Below, piece after piece: positions 32,701 through 44,656 of a DNA stretch of 64,000 nt. The stretch is from Pyropia yezoensis (taxonomy: Eukaryota; Rhodophyta; Bangiophyceae; Bangiales; Bangiaceae). Position 1 is the stretch's first letter. Each line of letters opens with the position of its first letter. The position numbers and the translations under genes were made by a program. The stretch spans positions 23,213,554-23,277,553 of the forward strand of contig CM020619.1 in NCBI GenBank assembly GCA_009829735.1, written 5' to 3'. The notes beneath the pieces are model-generated. The model saw only the letters and a program-made list of their open reading frames with translations, had not been told where the DNA came from and made no database searches.

Positions 32701-34675
32701 GCCGACGACCGGCCCGCCCGCCGACGGCACGGACGCGACGGACGCACAGCGAGTAGAGATGGAAAGAGACGTGAGGTCAAGTATTTACCTTCCGTTGTGC
32801 CTGGTGGAGTCTCGCAGCCACACCCGCGGCGGTGGGAGCCGCGGCGAGCGCCCCGACTGCCCGCCCGCCGCCGCCTCAAGCGGGGGAGCTTGAATGAAAG
32901 AAGAGGTGCTCGCGGCAAAGGGCGCACGGGGGAGTCACCGCCGCCTGCCATGTCCATCGCCGCGCACAGACTGGGCTGGAATCCCGACTCTCATGCTCCC
33001 AGCCGCCTGTGGTGCCGCCGCGCGCGCGCGGGCGCGCAGACCCGCCCGCGATGCCACTCGCTGGGGCCACCGCCCGCCGCCGCAGCGCGTCGCCGCGCGT
33101 CCCTGGAAAGAACCCAACAGGGGCAGTCACGGCCGCAGGTCTAACGGTGATCCGTGTACAGCCCATGCGCCGTCGCCTTCCCCCTCCCCCCCGGCAAACC
33201 CGCTCCTTCCCCTCCCCCCCCCCCCTCCACCCTCCACACCCCTCCCAATCACACCTCCACCTCTGCGCTGCCTCTCAACCCTCCATCGACGGTCATCGTG
33301 AGAACTGGCTGCTCTCGGTGACTGACCCCCGCGTGGGGTGCTACCGGTGTGCCCGCCACACATGGCCCGCCGGGCTGCTGCCCCCACCGCTCCGACTGCT
33401 ACTGAACGCTACCGCTGCTGTTGCTGCTGGCGGGGGTCGTCACCCTCGCTGGTGTGCTCGCCCAGCGGCATGCTGTTCTTCTCGTCCTGCGGCGGTTAGT
33501 ATCGCTCAGCGGCCTGCTATTCGCCCAGAGGGTCGCTACTATAGCAGCGCCGTCGGGCCTTGAAACGGGGGGCGATCCGGGGAGCGCGGTGCCGTTCGAG
33601 TGGTCGAACGACTGGGCGGGTGTCCCCGCGGTGCCCCTCCCCGGCCAGCCACGAACGGGTGGATCCATGCATGTTGTCCTCCCCCGCCGCCGGCGCTGAC
33701 GCCTCAGATGACGGCTCGGGGCAAGCGTTCCGGCCTTGGGGTGGCAGACGGCGATGGCAATCTGGTGTACACCTTCCTCTACGGCCCGCAGGCGGGCGTG
33801 TGCAACACGAGGGGATGGACGCGCTCCGTGGTGGGGCACGCGGGGCGGTGCTGCGGCCGCCCGCGCCCGACGGCTGGGCCGTCCCACCCTGGTCGTGCCT
33901 CTCTCTGACCGCCGCTCAGTGATGGTCGCAGGCGGTGACCGCATGGCTCTTGAGGAAGCGGGTGGAGAAAGGGGGAGGGAGGAGCGACGGGGGTGTAGGA
34001 TGCGGAAGTAGCTAGAAGAGGGGGGCGGGGCGAGAGGCGTCCAAAAAGCGCAAGGGACGAGAGCTCGAGGAGGCACGCATCAGTGCTCGATCTTTGGTGG
34101 TCTGTTGACGCACGTACCTCGGCAGGGCCCTGCCGCGGCTCACCGCGCTCCTCGGCCATGATGGCGGTGCGCGCCGTCCGTTATGGACTGTTGCTTGGGG
34201 AGCGTGCTTGCTCTGGCAGCAGCCCCGCGCTGCCAGCGGGCACGTGGACACGTGGCAGGCCGCCCCCCTTTGATCGCGTCACGGGTCACGGACGCTCCTT
34301 ACGAAAGTTCAAAAAAAAAAAAAACGGGCCGCGCTGACTGCCACTGTGGACGCGTCGCCCCTGCCGAGGGTCGGCCGATGCCGATCGCCTCTGCAAAGGG
34401 TCGGCCAACGCCGATCGCCCGTGCCTTGGGCAGACACCCCACCCACACACCCCCTCTCTCTCTCCCCCACAGGGCAACACCACCCCCGTCTTGTCCAGCC
34501 GCCACGTGCCCCCTCCCCCCTACTCCCCCCCCCACCCCTCCCTTCCGTAAACTTCCCTCTGCCCCCCCCCCCCCCCGCTCATCCGCTCATCCCCCCCCCC
34601 CCCCCCCCTACAAACCCTGGGCACTCCCCCCCCCCCCCCCCCTCCCGCACCTCTTTTTTTTTTTGTACCGACGCC
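29769..34675. other. Long stretch without a supportable gene
   Basis: Nearly 5 kb with many GC-driven frames but no recognisable domain. Notable contents: the LEA 5' flank to about 30030; a TGTACAGT/ACAGTACAGTACAC cluster at 30975-31010; and a perfect minus-strand splice-donor match (CAG then GTAAGTAAAT) at 31861-31873, preceded by a frame open for about 115 nt (PPEGVTCRAGCLLSAWFEAR). That may be one exon of an unidentified gene. 33420-33910 is less repetitive, with a short frame DGNLVYTFLYGPQAGVCNTR that I cannot place. An A14 run lies near 34311. C-runs accumulate from 34560 up to the next gene. Confidence 0.4.
30020..30027 (-). promoter_or_regulatory. TATA-like box of the LEA-like gene
   Basis: On the minus strand this reads TATTTAAA within GGGGGTATTTAAACTGC. 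It is the only AT-rich octamer in a GC-rich flank and lies 252 nt upstream of the LEA-like ATG. Use as a core promoter is inferred from sequence and position. Confidence 0.4.
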
Positions 34676-37600
34676 ATGCCCCCCCCCCCCCCCCCCCCCC
34701 CCGAGGGCGCCGCCCCCCCCCCCTCCCCCCTGGCACCCCGCCACGGCCCGCTGGGCCGCTGCCACTGCCAGGCGGGCGGCCCCCTGGTGGGCCGCCGCCC
34801 TCGCCGCCGCCGCCGCCGCGTCTACCCCCCGGGGCCTGGTGGTGGACGAGGCCGCCGCCACTGCCGGCGGCGGCGGCGGCGCCCCCCCCCCCCCCCCCAC
34901 CCCCGCCTGGCGGCGGCGGCGGCCGCCACCGCCGCCGCCGCGGCCGCCCCCGCGGCGGCGGCGGTGGCCGAGCGGGTGGCCGCCGCCGCCGCGGCGGGGG
35001 TGCTGGCCGTCGACGCCGGGCGGGACGTGCGGCGGGCGCCCGCGCTGCGGCGGGCACTGCTGCGGGCGCTGCTGGGGAGCCTCCACCCGGCGTGGCTGCA
35101 GGTGGGCCTCGTGGCCCTCCACGGGCCGGCCGTCCTGGACGACGCCGCCGCCGCCGACGGTGCCGGGGGGGGCGGGGGCGGGGGCGGGGGGGGGGGGGGG
35201 GGGTTGCCGCCGTTGCCGCCGCCACGCCCCGCGCCGCGCGGCGCGTCGCGGCCCGGGCGGCGGCGGTGGCGGCGGGGCGGCTGCCGCCGTCGGCGGGTTC
35301 GCCGTCGGGGGAGGGCGTTGCGGCGGTGGTGGTGGCCGCCGAGGCGGCGGCGGTGGCGGCGGCGAGTGGCAGCGGCGGTGGTGGAGGGGGTGGGGGGGGC
35401 GGTGGCATGGGGGGTGGCGGCGACGGCGGCGGCGGCGGCGGGCACCCGCCGCCGTCGCCCGCGCAGCTGCGGCTGCTGGTGGCGTGCGAGCGCGCCCTCA
35501 CCGCCACCATCCTCGACGCGGGCGGCGCGGCGGTGGCGGCCGCCACCACCCCCGCCGGCGTTGTTGACGCCCCCGCCGCGACGGCGGGGGCAAACGCGGC
35601 CGCCCTGGCGGCCGTCCTCGCCCTGCTGGCGGCCATTGACGCGGGCGCCGCCGCCGCCGCCGCGCTGGGCCCCCCCGGCGGGGCGCCGCCGCTGCTGCGG
35701 CCGGGGCGGGGGGCGGCGGGGAGCATGGCGGAGCTCCTCTGGTGGGTGATGGAGCTGCTCGCGCCGGGCGCCGGCGACGGCGTCGCCGCCCTCCGCCACC
35801 GGGGGTACGTGCTGCGGGGGCGGCGGTCGCCGCTCGACGGCCACCCCGTGCCGGTGCCCGCCGTGGGGGGGGGGGGGGACGCCGGCGGGCGGCTGGCGGC
35901 GGCGCTCGCGTCGGGGGTGGGCGTCGCGCACCTCGCGCGCCGCTGGGCGGGGGACCCGGGGGGGGCGCTCGCCGCCGCCGTGCGGCCGCTGGTCGTTGCG
36001 CGGGCGCCCCCCACCGCCGGCGGCGGCGCCCCCACCGCCGCCGCCGCCGCCGCCGCCGCCACCGCCGACCCTGCGCCCGCCTCTGCCGCCGCCGCCCGCC
36101 ACGCGCGCGTCGCCACCCTCACCGCCGCCCTTGCGGTGGCAGCGCCGGCAGTGGCGGCGGCGCCGGCGTCGGCGGCGGCGGGCGGGAGGAGGGGGGGGGG
36201 GAAGGCGGCGGCGGGAGGGGCTGGGGGGGGACCGCCGGCGGGTGCGTGGCCCGCAGCCCTGGTGGCAGACCTGGCACGGGGCGACGTGGCGGCCTGGGGC
36301 GTTGCGTCGCTGGTGGTGGCCGCCCGCCGCCGGGCGCCCGCTGAGCCGGCCCTGCCGGTGGACGTGGCGGCGATTGCCGCCGACGCTGCCCGCCTGCGGG
36401 ACGCGGCGCGCGCCGGGGGGGGGGGGGGGGGGGGGGCCGTGCCGGCGGTGGCGGCGGTAGCGGCGGCGGCGGCGGGCGCTCCCGCCGACGGGAGCGACCG
36501 CCGCCCCAACGGCGCGGTGGACGACGACCACGAGGGGCGTGCGGGCGACGACGCCGGCGTCGACGCCCACGGGGGACTCCCCCCCGCCACCGCCGCCGCG
36601 GTGCGGGCGTGGCTGGCCGCCGCCGCCCCCGCCGTGCGGGTCCCCCACCTGGGCGACGCCCCCGCCGTCGCCGCCGCCGTCGCCGCCGCCGCCAGCCGCG
36701 CCCGCCGCCCCGGCGGGGCGGCCGCAGCGGCAGCCGCAGCGGCAGCGGCAGCCGCAGCAGCGGCAGCGGCAACACCCGACGCGACGACAGCCGCAACGCC
36801 CGACGCGGCCGCGGCGGCGGCGGCAGCCGCGGGCGCCGCCGCCCTCACCGCCGCCCTCGGTGCGGTCGGCTTCCCCCCCGCCGCCGCCGCCGCCATCGTC
36901 ACCACCGCGGCGGCACCGGCGGCGGCGGCGGCGGTCGCCGCCACCGCCGCCGCGGCGGCGCTGGCAGCGGCCGCCGCCGACCACCGCGCGGCGGCGGTGA
37001 TCCAGGCGGCCGCCCGCGCCGCGGCGGCGCGGCGGGCGGCGCCCCGGCGGCGGCGGCGGCGGCGGGCGGCGCCGCCGCCGGCCGCGCAGGCACCGCACCC
37101 GCCGCCGCCACGGCGGGCGGGTACGCCACGCGCCGCGGCGGGTGGCGGCGGCGGCAGCGGCGGCGGCGACGGCGGCGGTGGCGGCGCTGTCGCGACGGGG
37201 GGGCGGCGGCCGCCCGCCGCGGGAGTGCGGCGGGTGCTGTCCTACACCCCTGCCCACGGCAAGGCCCCCCTGTCGGCGTTGCGACCGGCAGCGGCGGCGG
37301 CGGCTCCTGTGGCAGCGGCGGCGCCGTCGCCGCCGCCGCCCCCACCCTGTGGGGGGGGGAAGGCGCGCCTGTCCGGCCCGCGGTCGTCGCCGCCGTCGAC
37401 CGCGTGGCGGCCGTCACCGACCGCCGCCGGCCGGCCCGGGGTCGGCAGCGGCCGCCGGCCGCCGGCGGCCCCGCGGCGGTCCGCCTCCCCGGCGTCGTCG
37501 GCGGCGGCGGCGGCGGCGGCGGCCGCCGCCGACGGGGGTAGCCGCGTCCGCCGTACGGTGGCCACCCTGGACCGCGTCGACGCGTCGGCGGCGGCGACGG

Positions 37601-38541
37601 CGGCGGCGGCCGCCGCGGCAGCTGCTGCGGCTCGCCGCCCCCCCATCGCTCGCCGCCGAGCCGCCGTTGTCGCCACCCAGTCAACCGCCACTGCCGACGC
37701 TGCCGCAGCCACCACCACCGCTGCCGGTGCCGGTGCCACCTCCCTGGCGGCCGCGACCACCGTCGCCCCCCCCCACCCCCCCCCTCTCGACGGTGGCACG
37801 GCGGCCACGGGCGGGGCACCCCCCCCCCCCCCCCCCCCCGCCGCCGTTTCCGCCTCCCCGCCCCCCATCAACGCCCTCCTCACCCGCCTGCGGCTGTGTG
37901 GGTGCCGCTCCGCCGCCGCCGCCTCGGCGGCGACCGACACGCTGGCCCGCCTGGCCGACGCTGCCGCCGCCTCCCCCGGCGGCGTGCTGCCGCTGACGAC
38001 CGCCGCGGCGGCCGAGCCGCTGCTCAGCGTGGCCATTGTCTTCCGGTCGTGTGAGGCGGTGGTGGGGCCCGCAGTGGCGCTCCTGGGCGCCGCCGCCGCC
38101 GCCACCGCAGCCGCCGTAGCGGCCGCCGACGGCGGGGCGGCCGCTGCCGCCTCCCCGCCCCCCGCCGGCCACCGTCGCCGTCGGCGGCATGGCGGCGGCG
38201 GTGGCGGCGGCCTGGGGGGCCTGGCGCCCAGGGCGGCCGCCCTCTGCGCCGCCGTGCGGTGCCGCTGGGAGGCGGGGGAGCGGCGGCGGCGGCGGCGGCT
38301 GTCCTCCTCGCCCGTCACCGCCGCTCCCGCCAGGGGGAAGGCGGCGGGCGCGGCGGCAGCGGTGGGGGGGGGGCGCCCGTCGGCCGCCACCGTCGCCGCC
38401 CTCGACGGGCTGGTGCGGGACCTGCGCCGCCTGGCGGCCAGCGGCGGGGGCGCCCCCGCGGCAGGTGCCGCGTCCGAGCCGCCGCCGCCACCGCCGCCGC
38501 GGCCGCCCCCGACACCACAACCGGCGCCCCCACCGGCATAG
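34676..38541 (+). CDS. ASPM: ASPM/abnormal-spindle-like protein
   Basis: About 1,280 residues with the ASPM domain order. At 34990-35125 DAGRDVRRAPALRRALLRAL then LGSLHPAWLQVGLVALHG matches the block before the calponin-homology region (LLSYNPLWLRLGLE-type). At 35725-35990 AELLWWVMELLAPGAGDGVA, ALRHRGYVLRGRRSPLDGH and ALASGVGVAHLARRW follow the ASPM CH domain (GEGD...HLGY...PLDE...L..GVRL..L). An IQ motif AAAVIQAAARAAAARR lies at 36990-37040. Armadillo-like helices INALLTRLRLCGCRSAAAAS and VAIVFRSCEAVVGPAVALL are at 37865-38090. ASPM organises minus ends of spindle microtubules and binds calmodulin through IQ motifs. Only one IQ motif is clear, far fewer than in animals. ATG 34676 follows C-runs. 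Frames switch at C-runs near 34886-34899 and a G-run at 35185-35202. The stop is followed by a G-run. Confidence 0.68.
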
Positions 38542-40237
38542 TCATCGGGGGCGGGGGGGGGCACCCCCCGTGGGGCCGCCTCCCCGTGAGGCCGTGGGCA
38601 AGCTTTGGCGTCGGTGCTCCAACCTCCCTTCCCTCCCTCCGACCCCCTCTTTCGTCTTCCCGCCCCTTTTTGCCCGACTGCGGGCGCGTCTACGGGTCGA
38701 CTGGCCGCGGCGTGCCCGCGTGACCGGCGCGGGGCCAACCCCCTTTGAACGCGACCTGTGGCCACCGTGCGGGAAGACCCCGCCAGTCGACGGAGGCGGT
38801 GGCTGACAGTGGGTGTCCCTCCATGTGTACGTCTTTTGGGGTGAACATGACTTCACAGTGTGGACGGGGACGAGGCTGCCCTTCACTGGCCGAGGCGGAG
38901 CGGGTGTGCCAACTTCTACGTACTGGAGAGGACAGGTAAACGACTGCAAAGCAAAAAACGAAGGCGAAAGAAAACAAAGGTGTGCGCCCTGCAGGGCTGC
39001 CCCCCAAGGGCGAAGTGCTATGGGGCACGGACCGATCACCACCGCGGACGGGGCGGGGGGGGGGGGACCAGGCTTGTCGAGGAGCGGGCTGCCGTGGCCG
39101 CATGGCAAAGGAGACCGGGACGGCAACGCGCCATGCCGTTCCCCACCACCCGGCAGGCCCACCACCATACGTAACTTGAGTCGGCTTGGGAGGGGACGGC
39201 TTGGCAAGCGGATGCACTGGTGAAGTCAGAAGTGCGAGGAGGTGACCAGAAGTGTCTTGTAAAGGCCCTCAAACACGCCACTCTTTGGGCGTCTGTTTGA
39301 CCGCACTGTCTGAAGAGGCTGGGCCCCCCTGGTGGTCATGAACAACGTGATACAGATCTATAAGATGTACTGAAGCACCCTCAGTCGCAAAGTGCCACAA
39401 ATGGACCCATCGGGCACGCACGTGCAAGCACCCAGAAATACATGCGAGGTCCTCAAACCCAATAACATGAACGAACAATGAGGCGGGGACGGGTGCCCAA
39501 GCAGCAGCGAAGGTGCACAGCGGCGGTGGGGGAGGGGCAGCAGTCAGCCAGCAGCCACAGAAGCTTGCGGCGGCGCCGGGGGACGGCAACCTGAACGCGA
39601 CAGCCGCGCCGGCTGCACTGGCTGTGGGGGGGCGCGGCCAGATAGCGGAAGAGACGCGCAGGCCAACTAAAATTTAGTGCTCAGAGAAAGGTCGGCAACA
39701 GCTCGGCCCGTTCCAATATCCGTGCAGCAGCTACAGTAGGGCCCCGAAGAACGCCTGGGGTAAACCAGAATGGTGGCACCCTACCTAGACCATCGGCTAA
39801 ATCCTAGATTGATCCGTGAGGCGCTCCAATTTGACGCTCCTACCTCCGTGTCGCCATGATAATGCTGCACGGTGCGGTGTGTCCGTAGCCGGTCCGCAAC
39901 GGAGGCTTGCGGTGCTGCGATGCTGGCTGTGTGGCCATGTCCGCGTGCATGGGCTCCGTGGGCGCGGTGGGGTTTGCGGAGTACCTGGCAGGTACGTATT
40001 CTCTCTGAGGGTGCAGGTTGCAGTGCGTACTAGTATGATGCGTTGTCTTGGCAGACGGTCTTCTCATGGTTTCGTACGTGACTCTCACTTCCTGGCGTCC
40101 TCTTGTGGGGTCCAGCGGTGTTGTTTTGAGTTCTGTCCTGGATGGCAACCCTGGTGATGGGCTTCGCCGCAGCGCGCGTGTCTTGGAGCAAGCGCGAGGG
40201 GCCTGGGTGGGCACCCGCCGCTGGGACCGGCGGCGCC
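38542..40237. other. Intergenic sequence with a dispersed repeat copy
   Basis: No gene is supported. 38800-39000 and 39240-40130 have near-average composition and short frames without domains. A 55-nt segment at 39164-39219 is shared with 48715-48773. 39665-39830 is AT-richer, with a ctacagtaggg word. Confidence 0.45.
39164..39219 (+). repeat. Dispersed repeat copy A
   Basis: The core accatacgtaact is followed by agtcggcttgggag and then caagcgga. It matches 48715-48773 on the same strand with a few substitutions and a small length difference. Both copies lie in intergenic DNA. It could be part of a short interspersed or foldback element; no termini are visible. Confidence 0.75.
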
Positions 40238-40359
40238 ATGGACGCCGCCCCACCGCCGGTGAGGTGCGCGTGGCGACGGCGGGGCGTGGCGGCCGCCGTC
40301 CCCATCCCCATCCCCCACGTGGCGGCGGCGGCCAAGGCGTGGCCGCCGCCGCCCGACAC

Positions 40360-40407
<48 letters not shown>

Positions 40408-41465
40408 GCCGCCCAAGCGCCGCCGGCGGGCCGCCCAAGCGCCGCCGGCGGGCCGCAGGTGCGGTCGCAGCCACCGCCGCCGCCGCCGCGGCTGCGGCCG
40501 CCGCTGCCGGCGGCACCGCCGACGTGGACGGGCCACCGCGGTTGCCCACGACGGTGCTCGCCGCGATGGCCGGCGCGGGGGGCGGCGGTGGTGGTGGTGG
40601 CGGCGGTGGGGGCGGCGGTGGCCTGAACCACCCGGCACCCGCCACCGACGGCGGCGGCGGCGGCGACGGCGGCGACGCGGGCAGCAGCGCGGATAGATTG
40701 AAGATCGTCGACAGCCTCCGGGGCGTGGGCGTCCCTGGGGAGGGAAGCGCCGGCGGCGGTGCCGCCGGTAGCGGCGACGGCGGCGACGGCGGCGACGACC
40801 GCTGCGGCAGTGGCGCCGGCCGCGGCGGCGCGGCGGCGGCGGCGGAAGAGGCAGCGGCGACGGTGGCTGCAGCGGCGGCGCGGCTGACGGTCAGCCGGCG
40901 GCGGCCGCCGCTCCCCCATGCGCGCCCCCGCCCACGCCTGGAGCGGCTGTCCCCCCCCCCCCCGGCGCCGCCGGCAGCCTCTTCTCCTTCCCCACCACCT
41001 TCCGCACGGCAGCGGCGGCGGCGGCGGCGGGCGGCGGTGGCACCGCGCCGCCGCCGCCAGCAGCGGTGGTGGCGGCGGGAACACCCGCCGCCGCTGTGCC
41101 TCTGCCGCCGCTCCGGTCGTTGCAGCGACGGCTGGGCGTCGGCGCCGTCGGCGCCGCCGCCACCGCCGGCGGCCTCACGCCCGGCGTCGTCGCCGCGCGG
41201 CAGGCGGGCGTCGACCGTCAGTGGCCAGCCGAGCGGCTCACCGCCGATGCGGCCGCGGCGGCAGCGTGGCGCCGCCGCCAGCCGGGCGTCGACGAGGCCG
41301 CTGCCGCCGCTGCCGCCGCCGCCGCGTGGCGCGCGGACGCCGTTGCCGCGGCGCGGCGGTGGACGGCCGCCGCCGCCGCGGCGGCGGCGGCCGCGTCGGC
41401 CGCGACAGTGGCCGCGTCGGCGTCGACGGCGGCGGCAGCGGCGGCGGCGCCACTGCCGGTGCCTC

Positions 41466-41506
<41 letters not shown>

Positions 41507-42665
41507 GCGGCAGCGCGGCCACCGCCACGGGCGGCGGCGGGCCTCTTTGACGCCCTCCCGGCGCCCGCGCTGACGCGCCTCTGGCCGCGGCGGCCGTCGG
41601 CGGCGGCGGCAGCGGCGGCGGCGGCAGCGCGGCCACCGCCACGGGCGGCGGCGGGCCTCTTTGGCGCCCTCCCGGCGCCCGCGCTGACGCGCATCATGCT
41701 CGCGTCGGTGCGGTTTGGGTGTGGCATGTCGGCGGCGGTGCTCGGCGGGCTGTCGCCCAAGGTGGCCGTGTCGCTGGGGCGGCTCGAGTTTGGCAGCCCG
41801 GTCGTCGACGCGGACGCGCTGCTCGCCGCGCTGCCGGCCGTCGCGCCGCGGCTGGTGCATCTGAGCGTTGTGGGCGTTGAGGGCGTGGGCGTCGCCGCGC
41901 TCGCCGCGGCTGTGGGCCGGCTTCCCCGCCTTCCCTCCCTCGTCACGCCCCTGTGCTTGGCGCCGGGGGATTGCGCCGCCGCGCTGGGCGCCGCGCTCGC
42001 GTGCGTCGGCGCCGCGGCCGCCGATGCGGTGGAGGCGGCGGCGGCCGCGGCTACGGCTACGGTGAGGAGGGGGCGGGGGAGGGGCGGGGCGAGGTCGGCG
42101 GGGGCGGCGGGGGCGGCGGGAGCGGCCCCACCGCCGGCGGGCCTCCGCGAGCTGGTCGTCTGCAGCCTCGTGGATGACGCGGGCCTCGCGGCGGTGGGCG
42201 GCCTCGAGCGGCTGACGCTCGACGACGCGTCCCGCGTGACGCCCACCGGCGTTGGCGCGCTCGCCGCCGCCGCGGCGCTCCGGCGGCTGGTCGTCAAGGA
42301 GCTGGGCGCCGCCACTCGCGCAGCTGACCCACCTAGAGGTGGAGGACGTGGCCGCGCCCGCCGCGGTGGCGCTCCTCCGCGTCGCCACCGCCCTCCGTCA
42401 CGTCAGGCTATGCCGCTTTGGGGAAGGCGCGGGCGGCGGCGGCGACTGCGGCGGCGACGCGCCGCCGCCACCCCCACCGATGCCGACGCCGAGCGCGCCA
42501 GCAGCCGCCGCCGCCGCCGCCGCGACCGGCGGCGCGTCGGTGGTGGCCGCCCTCGCCGCCCTCCCCGGCCTCGCCTCCGCGGCGGTTGAAGTTTGCGCGC
42601 CGCACGCGGACGCGTCGCCCGATGTGCTCGCCAGGCGCTGTGCGCGCAGCGACGCGCGCATCTAG
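40238..42665 (+). CDS. Leucine-rich-repeat, possibly F-box-like, protein
   Basis: The C-terminal half (41700-42650) has LRR/RNI-type segments: RLEFGSPVVDADALLAALPA, LVHLSVVGVEGVGVAALAAA, GLRELVVCSLVDDAGLAAV, GLERLTLDDASRVTPTGVGA and LTHLEVEDVAAPAAVALLRV. Upstream, LPTTVLAAMAG (about 40539) and the duplicated GLFDALPAPALTR resemble the LP-x-L helix of F-boxes. An F-box/LRR ubiquitin-ligase adaptor is therefore a reasonable but unproven reading. The start is taken as ATG 40238. Frames change in GGC repeats at 40370-40460, at a C-run near 40950, and once at about 42305-42312 with no homopolymer (between VVKELGA and PLAQLTHLEVEDV). The last change could be a real frameshift. The stop is at 42665. 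Without a search the family remains tentative. Confidence 0.55.
41500..41692 (+). repeat. 114-nt in-frame direct duplication
   Basis: The word ggcggcgggcctctttg occurs at about 41533 and again 114 nt later. The two copies encode RPPPRAAAGLFDALPAPALT and RPPPRAAAGLFGALPAPALT, each after a poly-Ala run. Near identity of third positions shows a recent tandem duplication inside the LRR-type gene. Confidence 0.88.
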
Positions 42666-43171
42666 GTGGTGGCGGACTCGTGAGCGCGGGGCGGACGCGC
42701 TATGCCCTTCCGCCGCCCTCCGCCGCCCTTCTTCCCCCCCGATTCATAGGGGTACTGTCTGGGTTGGGAGGGAGGGTGAGGGGGGGGGCGCCTGCCGTCT
42801 ATAAAGTAACAACCGCAACAAGAAGAAAACAGAAAGAAACGCAACCGTCACGCCCACCCGTAACGTGACCTTGCCGCCAGCGGCGACGGAGTGATGACGC
42901 GGTTTTCCCTCCCACCAGAGAGGGCCGCTCGCCGGCATCGCCGCGGTCCCCAGAGGTGGGCGCCCACCACGGCGGCTAACGAGCCTATACGGGCTTTCTC
43001 CGACTGCCGCCTGCCTTCCGCCTACGGCCGCCCCTTGAACCACCACCGCGCGTCCCCCATGGTGGCACGCAACGACGACAGGGTGTTCGCGCTGGCGGCT
43101 GACCGCCCACTGGTCGGCCGCGTGGGGGCGCGCGAGCGGCCTGCGTGGGCAGCGGCGGCACGTTCGTCGCG
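42666..43171. other. Intergenic sequence between convergent genes
   Basis: This contains a G9 run near 42780 and an AT-richer purine stretch at 42800-42845 (acaagaagaaaacagaaag). Short frames only; nothing recognised. Confidence 0.45.
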
Positions 43172-43974
43172 TCACGCGGCTACCACGGTTCCAGGCGCCA
43201 CGCCGTCGCGGCCGTGCCCGTCGGTCAGCAGTTCGGACCAAGATGTAAGGATGGCGGCCGCCGCGGCGGTCCAAGTGGCACACACGTCGGTCGCGGGCGT
43301 GTGCGGGTCCGGGCCGGGTGCTTGCAAGATGAGCGTCAGCTCGCCCAACGCGGGGCCGCCCGGGAACGCTGCAGCTCCTCGCCCCGCACGTACAGCAGGC
43401 GGCTGGTGCCGCCCGCCGCGGCCGCGGCGGTCACCCCCACTGCCGCTAGGTCCGCCTCGGTCGCGCGGCGCAGCTCGGCCTCCCCGCGGACCAGCCGCAC
43501 GCACGTCGGGCGCTTGCGGCGGTAGGCATCCACCGACGGGGGTACCCGCTTCCGCCGCCACAGCAGGTACAGGCTACACCCGAGGCACGTATGGACGGTC
43601 CTGCCGCCGCGCACTGGCCGGTGCCGCATCACACCGCCGAGAACCGTAAAGGTGACCAACGGAAAGCCATTCCCGGGGTCGTCCTCGTCCGCCGCGGCGG
43701 CGTCGCCGTCCGTCGCGCACGCCGCTTCTGCCTCGTCCTCAGAGGCACGAGCGACAGCCGCCGGCGCGTCACCGGTGGGGGCGCCTTGAGCTGCCGGCTG
43801 GGTGCGCCCCGGATCTCTCCCTGCGTCGCCGGCCGTCGCCGCCGGTGCCGCAGGTGCCGCCGCCGGTGCCGCCGTTGCCGCTGCCGCTGCCGTTGCGGCG
43901 GCACCCGCCGGGACGCTCTGCAGCGTGGGGGAGCCGGCGTCTGGTGTCAAGCTCGACAACCATCGGCCGCACAA
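43172..43974 (-). CDS. Unrecognised protein with a Cys- and Arg-rich central segment
   Basis: I do not recognise this. The non-repetitive core reads GNGFPLVTFTVLGGVMRHRP, HTCLGCSLYLLWRRKRVPPS and YRRKRPTCVRLVRGEAELRR, then TSRLLYVRGEELQ. After a frame change near 43360-43375 it continues GGPALGELTLILQAPGPDPH and ILTSWSELLTDGHGR to a stop at 43172. The N-terminal part is Ala/Thr-rich with an acidic patch. The start is uncertain: an ATG near 43960 (MVVELDT) is in another frame, so a second slip or an unseen exon is possible. Codon bias and the absence of low complexity in the core argue for a real gene. Confidence 0.45.
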
Positions 43975-44656
43975 TCAGTCTGTCAGCAGGCCTTTGTCTC
44001 GTCACGTGCCGACGGACGGTCGTGGTCGCCGTCGCGTTGCTCGTCGTGTCCCTGCCTCGTTCTCTCCGCATCAACGACAAAAGCAAAAGAAGCACCTCCC
44101 CGGCTACAGAGCGATCTCGAGAATAGCGCAGGCCACGAAAATGCTTGCACGTACAGTAGGGGCGCCGAGCGCCGCAGACTCGGCAAAAATAAGCCACTCA
44201 CCCAGTACAAGAAGAAAGCAGACGCCGCGGGCACCGCCTCGAGACCGCTGCAGCCATTGCCCATCCGCGCGGACGCACCGCCGGGCCCCGCTGCCCGACG
44301 CCGGCGGCAGCTACCTGCCCCACTGCTCGAGCTGAGGCGGTGCCGGCGGCCGGGGAGTCAGCCACAACGCCACGGGCGGTCACCTCGCCCTCCCCCTGCT
44401 CCCATCTACCCATCGCCCAACATCCCGGAAGCCCCTCCGCCCCGGTCGGGCACGCCCCCGGGTGGCGCGCACTTGCCGCATAGAGCGGTGCTTATGACAA
44501 TCTGCGCCCCCCATCCCGCAGTCTGCGAGTCGTTAATAGGTGCCGACGATGATGGGGCCAACGACGGCGGCGGCGGAGGCCAGCTGCCCCTCTGGTTGTC
44601 TAGAGGCTGCGGATAGGCGCTGCGACGGGCGAGGAAGGCATGCCCGCGACATGCTC
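43975..44656. other. Intergenic sequence
   Basis: Composition is closer to average here than in the flanking genes. No domain-bearing frame is seen. It separates the unrecognised gene from the Crinkler-like gene, both read on the minus strand. Confidence 0.4.

Noticed and set aside
34608-37257. Two long minus-strand frames
   Set aside because: They are shadows of the ASPM-like gene, with no non-repetitive segment on the minus strand.
40085-42388. 767-residue minus-strand Arg-rich frame
   Set aside because: It is antisense to the LRR-type gene and has an Arg/Pro composition typical of reverse-read Ala/Gly codons.
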